DNA of 64,000 bases from Watersipora subatra. Taxonomy: Eukaryota > Bryozoa > Gymnolaemata > Cheilostomatida > Watersiporidae. The stretch's first letter is position 1. The number at the start of each line of letters is the position of its first letter. Positions 12,301 to 26,500 of the stretch are shown piece by piece. The DNA is taken from contig NC_088717.1 of assembly GCF_963576615.1 (NCBI RefSeq), forward strand, positions 28,685,213 to 28,749,212. The letters are read 5' to 3'. The position numbers and the translations under genes were made by a program. The notes below the pieces were generated by a model. That model saw only the letters and a program-made list of their open reading frames with translations, was not told the origin of the DNA and made no database searches.

Positions 12301-14549
12301 CAATATTGACCAATATTAGAAGTAAAATGCATTGATATTATTAGAATAACCAATATTATTAATATAGTAATACAGTAATAATAGAAAACCAATGCACAAT
12401 TTTGTTTACATTTCAAAACGTCATAGCTAACAATATCAAGAAGTTGTGATATTTATATAGATTTTTAGAAAATCTATTTAACAAAACTATTTAGGAAAAA
12501 TAATAACAGTAACATATATCGATGTTGTTAGTGTGACTATAAGACTTCAATAGTCATCCAAACTTATAAGTAAATATTGTAATAATCTCATTAGAATCGT
12601 TAGAAAAAAATATCATCTTCATTTCCTTTACTTTCACTGCTTAGGCCATCAGCTAGAATACCAAAGTACTCAAAAGTTTCCAAAATGTCAGTTACTTTGA
12701 AATCGGCAAAAAAGAAACGGTTTCTGTACTTCTAAGTTAATTACAGAAACCTTCGGCAATTCGACAATGCTATAGACCGGTGAAATGTGCATGTTATTTT
12801 TCGTGAAATGCGCACGACTTAATGGTTCTATTCTCTGTCGCTCGGCGTTTCGTTTGCCGGTCTTAATTTTGATAAAAGTAAGGCTTGCCCAGTTTTAATA
12901 AAGATTTTTGGCCGAATTAATCTGTCTATTTATGTATAATCCGATCAGATGGGTTAGTTTTAAGATGGTCGTGGGATAATCTTTTATCGTATATTTCAAT
13001 ACATCAGAGTGTTGGCTTTCGAATGAACCATTGTTTGACATGATGAGACAGACATTGATTGGTGTTTATAGGATTTCCCCAGGGCTCTACCGCAGAAATG
13101 TTCAATGGTATAGACTTGAAAATTGTGACGTCACAATTTTCATATGCGGTGTTGTGTGCTCTTACCACTTATTTTATTACTTACCGCTTGTATTTATCAA
13201 CTACGATAATTACGCTTGCGTCAGGCGAAGGTAGGACAACTCCAGAGAACCAATAAAGGTGACAAAGGAATCAGTGTCATTAGTTCTCCATGTATAGATT
13301 ATTTCTAGGATAAATAACTCAGATTCCAAGCACCATACTATGTTTTCCTGATGATTATGCACTAGCCCTCTCATTTTATTGTGATGTTGAGGGTCGCAAC
13401 TGAGACTAATTAATTTCAAGCATTACGTGATCCCGCGAAAGTGCGACTGACATGTAGTCCTAGGGCCACGCAACCGCAGGTCACAATTTAATCGATGTGA
13501 TTTCATTACCTTTATTAACGACAGTATATTTATTGAAGCATAATTGATAAACCCAGAACATGTGTTTGTATTGGTCGGGCGTTAGCACAATCCCGGGCAT
13601 TAATGATTATCTAGAATCCTAGTTTATTATTAGGGCTCTCTGGGTTTAACAGCACCGATTGTCAAAGAAAAGCGCAACCTCAATGGCAGCGAAAGGGATC
13701 GACTACCTAAGGCTAAAAAATAATTGTGACATCACATTGTGGAAACCGCAACCAAGTGTTTTTTTGATTGCAGGACACACTTTTGACACCCTGTTTTTCA
13801 TAGTTCTATTATTCTTTGTGTATTGAATATAGGCTGATTCGAAAGCCTCTGATGTATTGAACTATATAATAAAACATTATGTAATTTATGTGCTTTAAAA
13901 GGTAAGAACTCTGCACGTAGTACATTGCAATGTTACATTTTCTTGCAGATCATGACCACAAAATGCACTGAAGTTATTGTAGGAAACTATAGTTACTAAG
14001 GTTAACATATCGTTTTGTTAACATTTTTTAATGATGATGATTTTGATGATTTTTACCAGGAGGTGATTGCATTAGATAATTACTATGGGTTTCGGTACCA
14101 CTCTATACGTCTATACGATATTTTCGCCTTATCATGCCAACAATAAAACAAAACTAAAATCATATAATTGTATACCAAATAACTTTTCATTGTAATCGTA
14201 GCAAAACAGACTATATTTAGCCAGTACTTGCTGATGATTTCACATTTACATTTAAGCACCTTTACAGTTTTATTTTTTCTCCTAATTTATTTCAATAAAA
14301 ACACTTCTGTCAGGATATGAGATTTAAAAGTTACAGTTGTTTGAAAATATTTGAAAACCTTTACCGTTGTTTTATTTTTTCTATTAATAACTTATTGTTT
14401 CTATTAATAACTGCACAAGAACCACTTTTCTCATGATATGAAGTTTAAAAGTTAGAATGGTAAACGTTGTGTTGTATATATTGAATAAAAATCAATTTTC
14501 TGTCCAAAGACTTTTTATTACCCAGCAACGCCGGGCATCCTCCTAGTAT

Positions 14550-14596
<47 letters not shown>

Positions 14597-17500
14597 AAGA
14601 CTAGAAAGAGGTTCATTTGATGACATAAGCGCTCAACGAAGGCATTTTTCGGCCGAAATCCTATCGTTAGGTGACGACTAACTGTAGGTATGTTTAATAG
14701 TTAGTCGGGAAAGGAAAACCCAGTCTATCGATCGTGTTCAAAACCACATTGAAGGTTAATGGAGATAGAGCTGAGTTTTGAGAAAAAAGGAAAAGTGCTC
14801 TTTCACTCGGACATGAATTAAAGCTTACGACTTTTGACAAGAGGGTGTTGATGACTGAGCATCCTACGCGTTGATGAGATCTGCACAATGACTTAACTTC
14901 AGAACAAGGATTTACCTGCGGAACCCGGCATCCCAAAGCAGGGAAAGAGCACCGAGACTCCGAATTCCAACAAGACAATGAAGGACAATATTAGTATCTT
15001 CCTTAGCAGGCAACGCTACTCCATATTTACGCTGGAAGTCGGAGGGAGGAAGAGCGAAGGCTTCAGCTACTTCAACCACTGTAACAGATATTTAGCTAAT
15101 ACTAATAGTTGCATTAGGGGGGTATTGCCTTAGTATACCATACAGCTAGTAAGAGTGTACAAACACTATAATATACCATACAGCTAGTAGGAGTGTATAA
15201 ACACTATAATATACCATACAGCTAGTAGGAGCGTATAAACACTATAATATACCATACAGCTAGTAAGAGTGTATAAACACTATAATATACCATACAGCTA
15301 GTAAGAGTGTATAAACACTATAATATACCATACAGCTAGTAAGAGTGTGTAAACACTATAATATACCATACAGCTAGTAGGAGTGTATAAACACTATAAT
15401 ATACCATACAGCTAGTAAAAGTGTATAAACACTATAATATACCATACAGCTAGTAAGAGTGTATAAACACTATAGTATACCATACAGCTAGTAGGAGTGT
15501 ATAAACACTATAATATACCATACAGCTAGTAAAAGTGTATAAACACTATAATATACCATACAGCTAGTAAGAGTGTATAAACACTATAATATACCATACA
15601 GCTAGTAAGAGTGTATAAACACTATAATATACCATACAGCTAGTAAGAGTGTGTAAACACTATAATATACCATACAGCTAGTAGGAGTGTATAAACACTA
15701 TAATATACCATACAGCTAGTAAAAGTGTATAAACACTATAATATACCATACAGCTAGTAAAAGTGTATAAACACTATAATATACCATACAGCTAGTAAGA
15801 GTGTATAAACACTATAGTATACCATACAGCTAGTAGGAGTGTATAAACACTATAATATACCATACAGCTAGTAAAAGTGTATAAACACTATAATATACCA
15901 TACAGCTAGTAAGAGTGTATAAACACTATAATATACCATACAGCTAGTAAGAGTGTATAAACACTATAATATACCATACAGCTAGTAAGAGTGTGTAAAC
16001 ACTATAATATACCATACAGCTAGTAGGAGTGTATAAACACTATAATATACCATACAGCTAGTAAGAGTGTATAAACACTATAATATACCATACAGCTAGT
16101 AAGAGTGTGTAAACACTATAATATACCATACAGCTAGTAGGAGTGTATAAACACTATAATATACCATACAGCTAGTAAGAGTGTATAAACACTATAGTAT
16201 ACCATACAGCTAGTAAGAGTGTATAAACACTATAATATACCATACAGCTAGTAAGAGTGTATAAACACTATAGTATACCATACAGCTAGTAGGAGTGTAT
16301 AAACACTATAACATACGTCACCGGTGGGGAAGCAAATGAGCGCCCATTACATAAAACGGAAAAGACAGAATAATAATTTGAGGCAAGTTGGACGTAGTTT
16401 TAGTTTTGCACATCCAATCCTCACAAGAAAACGAAACTGAAGATCGGTTACGTGGTATGTGGGTTGATAGAGGCATCAATCCAGTGCGTTCCACTTCTGC
16501 CAAAGACCTCACATCAAATAACTGTATGTCTTTAGAAGCTATCATAGACATCAATGTTTCGTAGCTAATATCTGTCCAAGGTTGTAGAGTGGAAAGGTCA
16601 TCAATTTCTTCTAAAAAAAGACAAGCAGATAGAGCATGAAAACCAGAGGACACATTACCAACATAACCTGATAATAAAGACTAAGTGAATATTAAAGATA
16701 GGTCATAGAAACATGTAGTAGAATAGGTGATAGAAACATGTAGTAGAATAGGTGACAGAAACATGTAGTAGAATAGGTGATATAAACATGTAGTAGAATA
16801 GGTGATATAAACATGTAGTAGAATAGGTGATAGAAACATGTAGTAGAATAGGTGATATAAACATGTAGTAGAATAGGTGATAGAAACATATAGTAGAATA
16901 GGTGATAGAAACATGTAGTAGAATAGGTGATAGAAACATATAGTAGAATAGGTGATAGAAACATGTAGTAGAATAGGTGATAGAAACATGTAGTAGAATA
17001 GGTGATATAAACATGTAGTAGAATAGGTGATAGAAACATGTAGTAGAATAGGTGATAGAAACATGTAGTAGAATAGGTGATAGAAACATGTAGTAGAATA
17101 GGTGATATAAACATGTAGTAGAATAGGTGATAGAAACATGTAGTAGAATAGGTGATAGAAACATGTAGTAGAATAGGTGATAGAAACATGTAGTAGAATA
17201 GGTGATAGAAACATGTAGTAGAATAGGTGATAGAAACATGCAGTAGAATAGGTGATAGAAACATGTAGTAGAATAGGTGATAGAAACATGTAGTAGAATA
17301 GGTGATAGAAACATGTAGTAGAATAGGTGATAGAAACATGTAGTAGAATAGGTGATAGAAACATGCAGTAGAATAGGTGATAGAAACATGTAGTAGAATA
17401 GGTGATAGAAACATGTAGTAGAATAGGTGATAGACACATGTAGTAGAATAGGTGATAGAAACATGTAGTAGAATAGGTGATAGAAACATGTAATAGAATA

Positions 17501-20500
17501 GGTGATATAAACATGTAGTAGAATAGGTGATAGAAACATGCAGTAGAATAGGTGATAGAAACATATAGTAGAATAGGTGATAGAAACATGTAGTAGAATA
17601 GGTGATAGAAACATGTAGTAGAATAGGTGATATAAACATGTAGTAGAATAGGTGATAGAAACATGTAGTAGAATAGGTGATAGAAACATGTAGTAGAATA
17701 GGTGATAGAAACATGTAGTAGAATAGGTGATATAAACATGTAGTAGAATAGGTGATAGAAACATGTAGTAGAATAGGTGATAGAAACATGTAGTAGAATA
17801 GGTGATAGAAACATGTAGTAGAATAGGTGATAGAAACATGTAGTAGAATAGGTGATAGAAACATGCAGTAGAATAGGTGATAGAAACATGTAGTAGAATA
17901 GGTGATAGAAACATGTAGTAGAATAGGTGATAGAAACATGTAGTAGAATAGGTGATAGAAACATGTAGTAGAATAGGTGATAGAAACATGCAGTAGAATA
18001 GGTGATAGAAACATGTAGTAGAATAGGTGATAGAAACATGTAGTAGAATAGGTGATAGAAACATGTAGTAGAATAGGTGATAGAAACATGTAGTAGAATA
18101 GGTGATAGAAACATGCAGTAGAATAGGTGATAGAAACATGTAGTAGAATAGGTGATAGAAACATGTAGTAGAATAGGTGATAGACACATGTAGTAGAATA
18201 GGTGATAGAAACATGTAGTAGAATAGGTGATAGAAACATGTAATAGAATAGGTGATATAAACATGTAGTAGAATAGGTGATAGAAACATGTAGTAGAATA
18301 GGTGATAGAAACATGTAGTAGAATAGGTGATAGAAACATGTAGTAGAATAGGTGATATAAACATGTAGTAGAATAGGTGATAGAAACATGTAGTAGAATA
18401 GGTGATAGAAACATGTAGTAGAATAGGTGATAGAAACATGTAGTAAAATAGGTGATAGAAACATGCAGTAGAATAGGTGATAGAAACATGCAGTAGAATA
18501 GGTGATAGAAACATGTAGTAGAATAGGTGATAGAAACATGCAGTAGAATAGGTGATATAAACATGTAGTAGAATAGGTGATAGAAACATGTAGTAGAATA
18601 GGTGATAGAAACATGTAGTAGAATAGGTGATAGAAACATGTAGTAGAATAGGTGATAGAAACATGCAGTAGAATAGGTGATAGAAACATGCAGTAGAATA
18701 GGTGATAGAAACATGCAGTAGAATAGGTGATAGAAACATGTAGTAGAATAGGTGATAGAAACATGCAGTAGAATAGGTGATAGAAACATGTAGTAGAATA
18801 GGTGATAGACACATGCAGTAGAATAGGTGATAGAAACATGTAGTAGAATAGGTGATAGAAACATGTAGTAGAATAGGTGATAGAAACATGTAGTAGAATA
18901 GGTGATAGAAACATGTAGTAGAATAGGTGATAGAAACATGTAGTAGAATAGGTGATAGAAACATGTAGTAGAATAGGTGATAGAAACATGTAGTAGAATA
19001 GGTGATAGAAACATGTAGTAGAATAGGTGATAGAAACATGTAGTAGAATAGGTGATAGAAACATGCAGTAGAATAGGTGATAGAAACATGCAGTAGAATA
19101 GGTGATATAAACATGTAGTAGAATACGTGATAGAAACATGTAGTAGAATAGGTGATAGAAACATGTAGTAGAATAGGTGATAGAAACATGTAGTAGAATA
19201 GGTGATAGAAACATGTAGTAGAATAGGTGATAGAAACATGTAGTAGAATAGGTGATAGAGACATGTAGTAGAATAGGTGATAGAAACATGTTGTAGAATA
19301 GGTGATAGAAACATGTAGTAGAATAGGTGATAGAAACATGTAGTAGAATAGGTGATAGAAACATATAGTAGAATAGGTGATAGAAACATGCAGTAGAATA
19401 GGTGATAGAAACATGCAGTAGAATAGGTGATAGAAACATGTAGTAGAATAGGTGATAGAAACATGCAGTAGAATAGGTGATAGAAACATGTAGTAGAATA
19501 GGTGATAGAAACATGTAGTAGAATAGGTGATAGAAACATGCAGTAGAATAGGTGATAGAAACATGTAGTAGAATAGGTGATAGAAACATGTAGTAGAATA
19601 GGTGATAGAAACATGTAGTAGAATAGGTGATAGAAACATGTAGTAGAATAGGTGATAGAAACATGTAGTAGAATAAGTGATAGAAACATGTAGTAGAATA
19701 GGTGATAGAAACATGTAGTAGAATAGGTGATAGAAACATTTAGTAGAATAGGTGATAGAAACATGTAGTAGAATAGGTGATAGAAACATGTAGTAGAATA
19801 GGTGATAGAAACATGTAGTAGAATAGGTGATAGAAACATATAGTAGAATAGGTGATAGAAACATATAGTAGAATAGGTGATAGAAACATGCAGTAGAATA
19901 GGTGATAGAAACATGCAGTAGAATAGGTGATAGAAACATGTAGTACAATAGGTGATAGAAACATGCAGTAGAATAGGTGATAGAAACATGTAGTAGAATA
20001 GGTGATAGAAACATGTAGTAGAATAGGTGATAGAAACATATAGTAGAATAGGTGATAGAAACATGTAGTAGAATAGGTGATAGAAACATGCAGTAGAATA
20101 GGTGATAGAAACATGTAGTAGAATAGGTGATAGAAACATGCAGTAGAATAGGTGATAGAAACATGTAGTAGAATAGGTGATAGAAACATGCAGTAGAATA
20201 GGTGATAGAAACATGTAGTAGAATAGGTGATAGAAACATGTAGTAGAATAGGTGATAGAAACATGTAGTAGAATAGGTGATAGAAACATGTAGTAGAATA
20301 GGTGATAGAAACATGCAGTAGAATAGGTGATAGAAACATGTAGTAGAATAGGTGATAGAAACATGTAGTAGAATAGGTGATAGAAACATGTAGTAGAATA
20401 GGTGATAGACACATGCAGTAGAATAGGTGATAGAAACATGTAGTAGAATAGGTGATAGAAACATGTAGTAGAATAGGTGATAGAAACATGTAGTAGAATA

Positions 20501-23500
20501 GGTGATAGAAACATGCAGTAGAATAGGTGATAGAAACATGTAGTAGAATAGGTGATAGAAACATGTAGTAGAATAGGTCATAGAAACATGTAGTAGAATA
20601 GGTGATAGAAACATGTAGTAGAATAGGTGATAGAAACATGCAGTAGAATAGGTGATAGAAACATGTAGTAGAATAGGTGATAGAAACATGTAGTAGAATA
20701 GGTGATAGAAACATGTAGTAGAATAGGTGATAGAAACATGTAGTAGATTAGGTGATAGAAACATGTAGTAGAATAGGTGATAGAAACATGCAGTAGAATA
20801 GGTGATAGAAACATGCAGTAGAATAGGTGATAGAAACATGTAGTAGAATAGGTGATATAAACATGTAGTAGAATAGGTGATAGAAACATGTAGTAGAATA
20901 GGTGATATAAACATGTAGTAGAATAGGTGATAGAAACATGTAGTAGAATAGGTGATAGAAACATGTAGTAGAATAGGTGATATAAACATGTAGTAGAATA
21001 GGTGATATAAACATGTAGTAGAATAGGTGATATAAACATGTAGTAGAATAGGTGATAGAAACATGCAGTAGAATAGGTGATAGAAACATGCAGTAGAATA
21101 GGTGATAGAAACATGCAGTAGAATAGGTGATAGAAACATGCAGTAGAATAGGTGATAGAAACATGTAGTAGAATAGGTGATAGAAACATGCAGTAGAATA
21201 GGTGATAGAAACATGCAGTAGAATAGGTGATAGAAACATGCAGTAGAATAGGTGATAGAAACATGCAGTAGAATAGGTGATAGAAACATGTAGTAGAATA
21301 GGTGATAGAAACATGCAGTAGAATCGGTGATATAAACATGTAGTAGAATAGGTGATAGAAACATGTAGTAGAATAGGTGATAGAAACATGTAGTAGAATA
21401 GGTGATAGAAACATGCAGTAGAATAGGTGATAGAAACATGTAGTAGAATAGGTGATAGAAACATGTAGTAGAATAGGTGATAGAAACATGTAGTAGAATA
21501 GGTGATAGAAACATATAGTAGAATAGGTGATAGAAACATGTAGTAGAATAGGTGATAGAAACATGTAGTAGAATAGGTGATAGAAACATGTAGTAGAATA
21601 GGTGATAGAAACATGTAGTAGAATAGGTGATAGAAACATGTAGTAGAATAGGTGATAGAAACATGTTGTAGAATAGGTGATAGAAACATGCAGTAGAATA
21701 GGTGATAGAAACATGCAGTAGAATAGGTGATAGAAACATGTAGTAGAATAGGTGATAGAAACATGTAGTAGAATAGGTGATAGAAACATGTAGTAGAATA
21801 GGTGATAGAAACATGTAGTAGAATAGGTGATAGAAACATGTAGTAGAATAGGTGATAGAAACATGTAGTAGAATAGGTGATAGAAACATGTAGTAGAATA
21901 GGTGATAGAAACATGTAGTAGAATAGGTGATAGAAACATGTAGTAGAATAGGTGATAGAAACATGTTGTAGAATAGGTGATAGAAACATATAGTAGAATA
22001 GGTGATAGAAACATGCAGTAGAATAGGTGATAGAAACATGTAGTAGAATAGGTGATAGAAACATGTAGTAGAATAGGTGATAGAAACATGTAGTAGAATA
22101 GGTGATAGAAACATGTAGTAGAATAGGTGATAGAAACATGTAGTAGAATAGGTGATAGAAACATGTAGTAGAATAGGTGATAGAAACATGTAGTAGAATA
22201 GGTGATAGAAACATGTAGTAGAATAGGTGATAGAAACATGTAGTAGAATAGGTGATAGAAACATGTTGTAGAATAGGTGATAGAAACATATAGTAGAATA
22301 GGTGATAGAAACATGCAGTAGAATAGGTGATAGAAACATGCAGTAGAATAGGTGATAGAAACATGTAGTAGAATAGGTGATAGAAACATGCAGTAGAATA
22401 GGTGATAGAAACATGTAGTAGAATAGGTGATAGAAACATGTAGTAGAATAGGTGATAGAAACATATAGTAGAATAGGTGATAGAAACATGCAGTAGAATA
22501 GGTGATAGAAACATGCAGTAGAATAGGTGATAGAAACATGTAGTAGAATAGGTGATAGAAACATGCAGTAGAATAGGTGATAGAAACATGTAGTAGAATA
22601 GGTGATAGAAACATGTAGTAGAATAGGTGATAGAAACATGCAGTAGAATAGGTGATAGAAACATGTAGTAGAATAGGTGATAGAAACATGTAGTAGAATA
22701 GGTGATAGAAACATGTAGTAGAATAGGTGATAGAAACATGTAGTAGAATAGGTGATAGAAACATGTAGTAGAATAGGTGATAGAAACATGTAGTAGAATA
22801 GGTGATAGAAACATGTAGTAGAATAGGTGATAGAAACATATAGTAGAATAGGTGATAGAAACATGTAGTAGAATAGGTGATAGAAACATGTAGTAGAATA
22901 GGTGATAGAAACATGTAGTAGAATAGGTGATAGAAACATGTAGTAGAATAGGTGATAGAAACATGTAGTAGAATAGGTGATAGAAACATGTTGTAGAATA
23001 GGTGATAGAAACATATAGTAGAATAGGTGATAGAAACATGCAGTAGAATAGGTGATAGAAACATGCAGTAGAATAGGTGATAGAAACATGTAGTAGAATA
23101 GGTGATAGAAACATGCAGTAGAATAGGTGATAGAAACATGTAGTAGAATAGGTGATAGAAACATGTAGTAGAATAGGTGATAGAAACATATAGTAGAATA
23201 GGTGATAGAAACATGCAGTAGAATAGGTGATAGAAACATGCAGTAGAATAGGTGATAGAAACATGTAGTAGAATAGGTGATAGAAACATGCAGTAGAATA
23301 GGTGATAGAAACATGTAGTAGAATAGGTGATAGAAACATGCAGTAGAATAGGTGATAGAAACATGTAGTAGAATAGGTGATAGAAACATGTAGTAGAATA
23401 GGTGATAGAAACATGTAGTAGAATAGGTGATAGAAACATGTAGTAGAATAGGTGATAGAAACATGCAGTAGAATAGGTGATAGAAACATGTAGTAGAATA

Positions 23501-26500
23501 GGTGATAGAAACATGTAGTAGAATAGGTGATAGAAACATGTAGTAGAATAGGTGATAGACACATGCAGTAGAATAGGTGATAGAAACATCTAGTAGAATA
23601 GGTGATAGAAACATGTAGTAGAATAGGTGATAGAAACATGTAGTAGAATAGGTGATAGAAACATGCAGTAGAATAGGTGATAGAAACATGTAGTAGAATA
23701 GGTGATAGAAACATGTAGTAGAATAGGTGATAGAAACATGTAGTAGAATAGGTGATAGAAACATGCAGTAGAATAGGTGATAGAAACATGTAGTAGAATA
23801 GGTGATAGAAACATGCAGTAGAATAGGTGATAGAAACATGCAGTAGAATAGGTGATAGAAACATGTAGTAGAATAGGTGATAGAAACATGCAGTAGAATA
23901 GGTGATAGAAACATGTAGTAGAATAGGTGATAGAAACATGTAGTAGAATAGGTGATAGAAACATGTAGTAGAATAGGTGATAGAAACATGTAGTAGAATA
24001 GGTGATAGAAACATGCAGTAGAATAGGTGATAGAAACATGTAGTAGAATAGGTGATAGAAACATGTAGTAGAATAGGTGATAGAAACATGCAGTAGAATA
24101 GGTGATATAAACATGTAGTAGAATAGGTGATAGAAACATGTAGTAGAATAGGTCATAGAAACATGTAGTAGAATAGGTGATAGAAACATGTAGTAGAATA
24201 GGTCATAGAAACATGTAGTAGAATAGGTGATAGAAACATGTAGTAGAATAGGTGATAGAAACATGTAGTAGAATAGGTGATAGAAACATGCAGTAGAATA
24301 GGTGATAGAAACATGCAGTAGAATAGGTGATATAAACATGTAGTAGAATAGGTGATAGAAACATGTAGTAGAATAGGTGATAGAAACATGTAGTAGAATA
24401 GGTGATAGAAACATGTAGTAGAATAGGTCATAGAAACATGTAGTAGAATAGGTGATAGAAACATGTAGTAGAATAGGTGATAGAAACATGTAGTAGAATA
24501 GGTGATAGAAACATGTAGTAGAATAGGTGATAGAAACATGTAGTAGAATAGGTGATAGAAACATGTAGTAGAATAGGTGATAGAAACATGCAGTAGAATA
24601 GGTGATAGAAACATGCAGTAGAATAGGTCATAGAAACATGTAGTAGAATAGGTGATAGAAACATGTAGTAGAATAGGTGATAGAAACATGTAGTAGAATA
24701 GGTGATAGAAACATGCAGTAGAATAGGTGATAGAAACATGCAGTAGAATAGGTCATAGAAACATGTAGTAGAATAGGTGATAGAAACATGTAGTAGAATA
24801 GGTGATAGAAACATGTAGTAGAATAGGTGATAGAAACATGCAGTAGAATAGGTGATAGAAACATGTAGTAGAATAGGTGATAGAAACATGTAGTAGAATA
24901 GGTGATAGAAACATGCAGTAGAATAGGTGATATAAACATGTAGTAGAATAGGTGATAGAGACATGTAGTAGAATAGGTGATAGAAACATGTAGTAGAATA
25001 GGTGATAGAAACATGTAGTAGAATAGGTCATAGAAACATGTAGTAGAATAGGTGATAGAAACATGTAGTAGAATAGGTGATAGAAACATGTAGTAGAATA
25101 GGTGATAGAAACATGTAGTAGAATAGGTGATAGAAACATGTAGTAGAATAGGTGATAGAAACATGTAGTAGAATAGGTGATAGAAACATGCAGTAGAATA
25201 GGTGATAGAAACATGCAGTAGAATAGGTCATAGAAACATGTAGTAGAATAGGTGATAGAAACATGTAGTAGAATAGGTGATAGAAACATGCAGTAGAATA
25301 GGTGATAGAAACATGTAGTAGAATAGGTGATAGAAACATGCAGTAGAATAGGTGATAGAAACATGCAGTAGAATAGGTGATAGAAACATGTAGTAGAATA
25401 GGTGATAGAAACATGCAGTAGAATAGGTGATAGAAACATGTAGTAGAATAGGTGATAGAAACATGTAGTAGAATAGGTGATAGAAACATGTAGTAGAATA
25501 GGTGATAGAAACATGTAGTAGAATAGGTGATAGAAACATGCAGTAGAATAGGTGATAGAAACATGTAGTAGAATAGGTGATAGAAACATGTAGTAGAATA
25601 GGTGATAGAAACATGTAGTAGAATAGGTGATAGAAACATGCAGTAGAATAGGTGATAGAAACATGTAGTAGAATAGGTGATAGAAACATGTAGTAGAATA
25701 GGTGATAGAAACATGCAGTAGAATAGGTGATATAAACATGTAGTAGAATAGGTGATAGAGACATGTAGTAGAATAGGTGATAGAAACATGTAGTAGAATA
25801 GGTGATAGAAACATGTAGTAGAATAGGTCATAGAAACATGTAGTAGAATAGGTGATAGAAACATGTAGTAGAATAGGTGATAGAAACATGTAGTAGAATA
25901 GGTGATAGAAACATGTAGTAGAATAGGTGATAGAAACATGTAGTAGAATAGGTGATAGAAACATGTAGTAGAATAGGTGATAGAAACATGTAGTAGAATA
26001 GGTGACAGAAACATGCAGTAGAATAGGTGATAGAAACATATAGTAGAATAGGTGATAGAAACATGTAGTAGAATAGGTGACAGAAACATGTAGTAGAATA
26101 GGTGATAGAAACATGTAGTAGAATAGGTGATAGAAACATGCAAAGTAAATTACTCAAACTTACACACACCCAATATAGTTCACACCGACCTTGGCTATCA
26201 TATTTTTACATTTACACATTTAGTTTAACCAGCTTTTTTATTTTTCAAGAAGATTAAAGCTTAAAGATTAAGATTGAAGATTAATGTATGTCGGAATGTA
26301 TTTTGCTTGTCGATACAAATATTTGCTCAAATATTGCTCATCTTCCAAGATTTGCGTGAAGAGGTAATAGTGAGGTTCAACTGCAGTCAGGACTTGATGT
26401 CACTTTCATTATATTTGAAATGATGGTACAGATTCCGCAATAGACTTTCATCACACTAGTACATGTCATCACACTAGTACATGTCATCACACTAGTACAT

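Noticed and set aside
15130..26141. CRISPR-like regular repeats
   Set aside because: Units are directly adjacent without unique spacers, no cas genes are present, and the context is eukaryotic.
16681..26143. Open frames of up to 2,478 codons on the minus strand
   Set aside because: They come from the stop-free 25-bp unit read in all frames, have no start context or domain, and lie in an intron.
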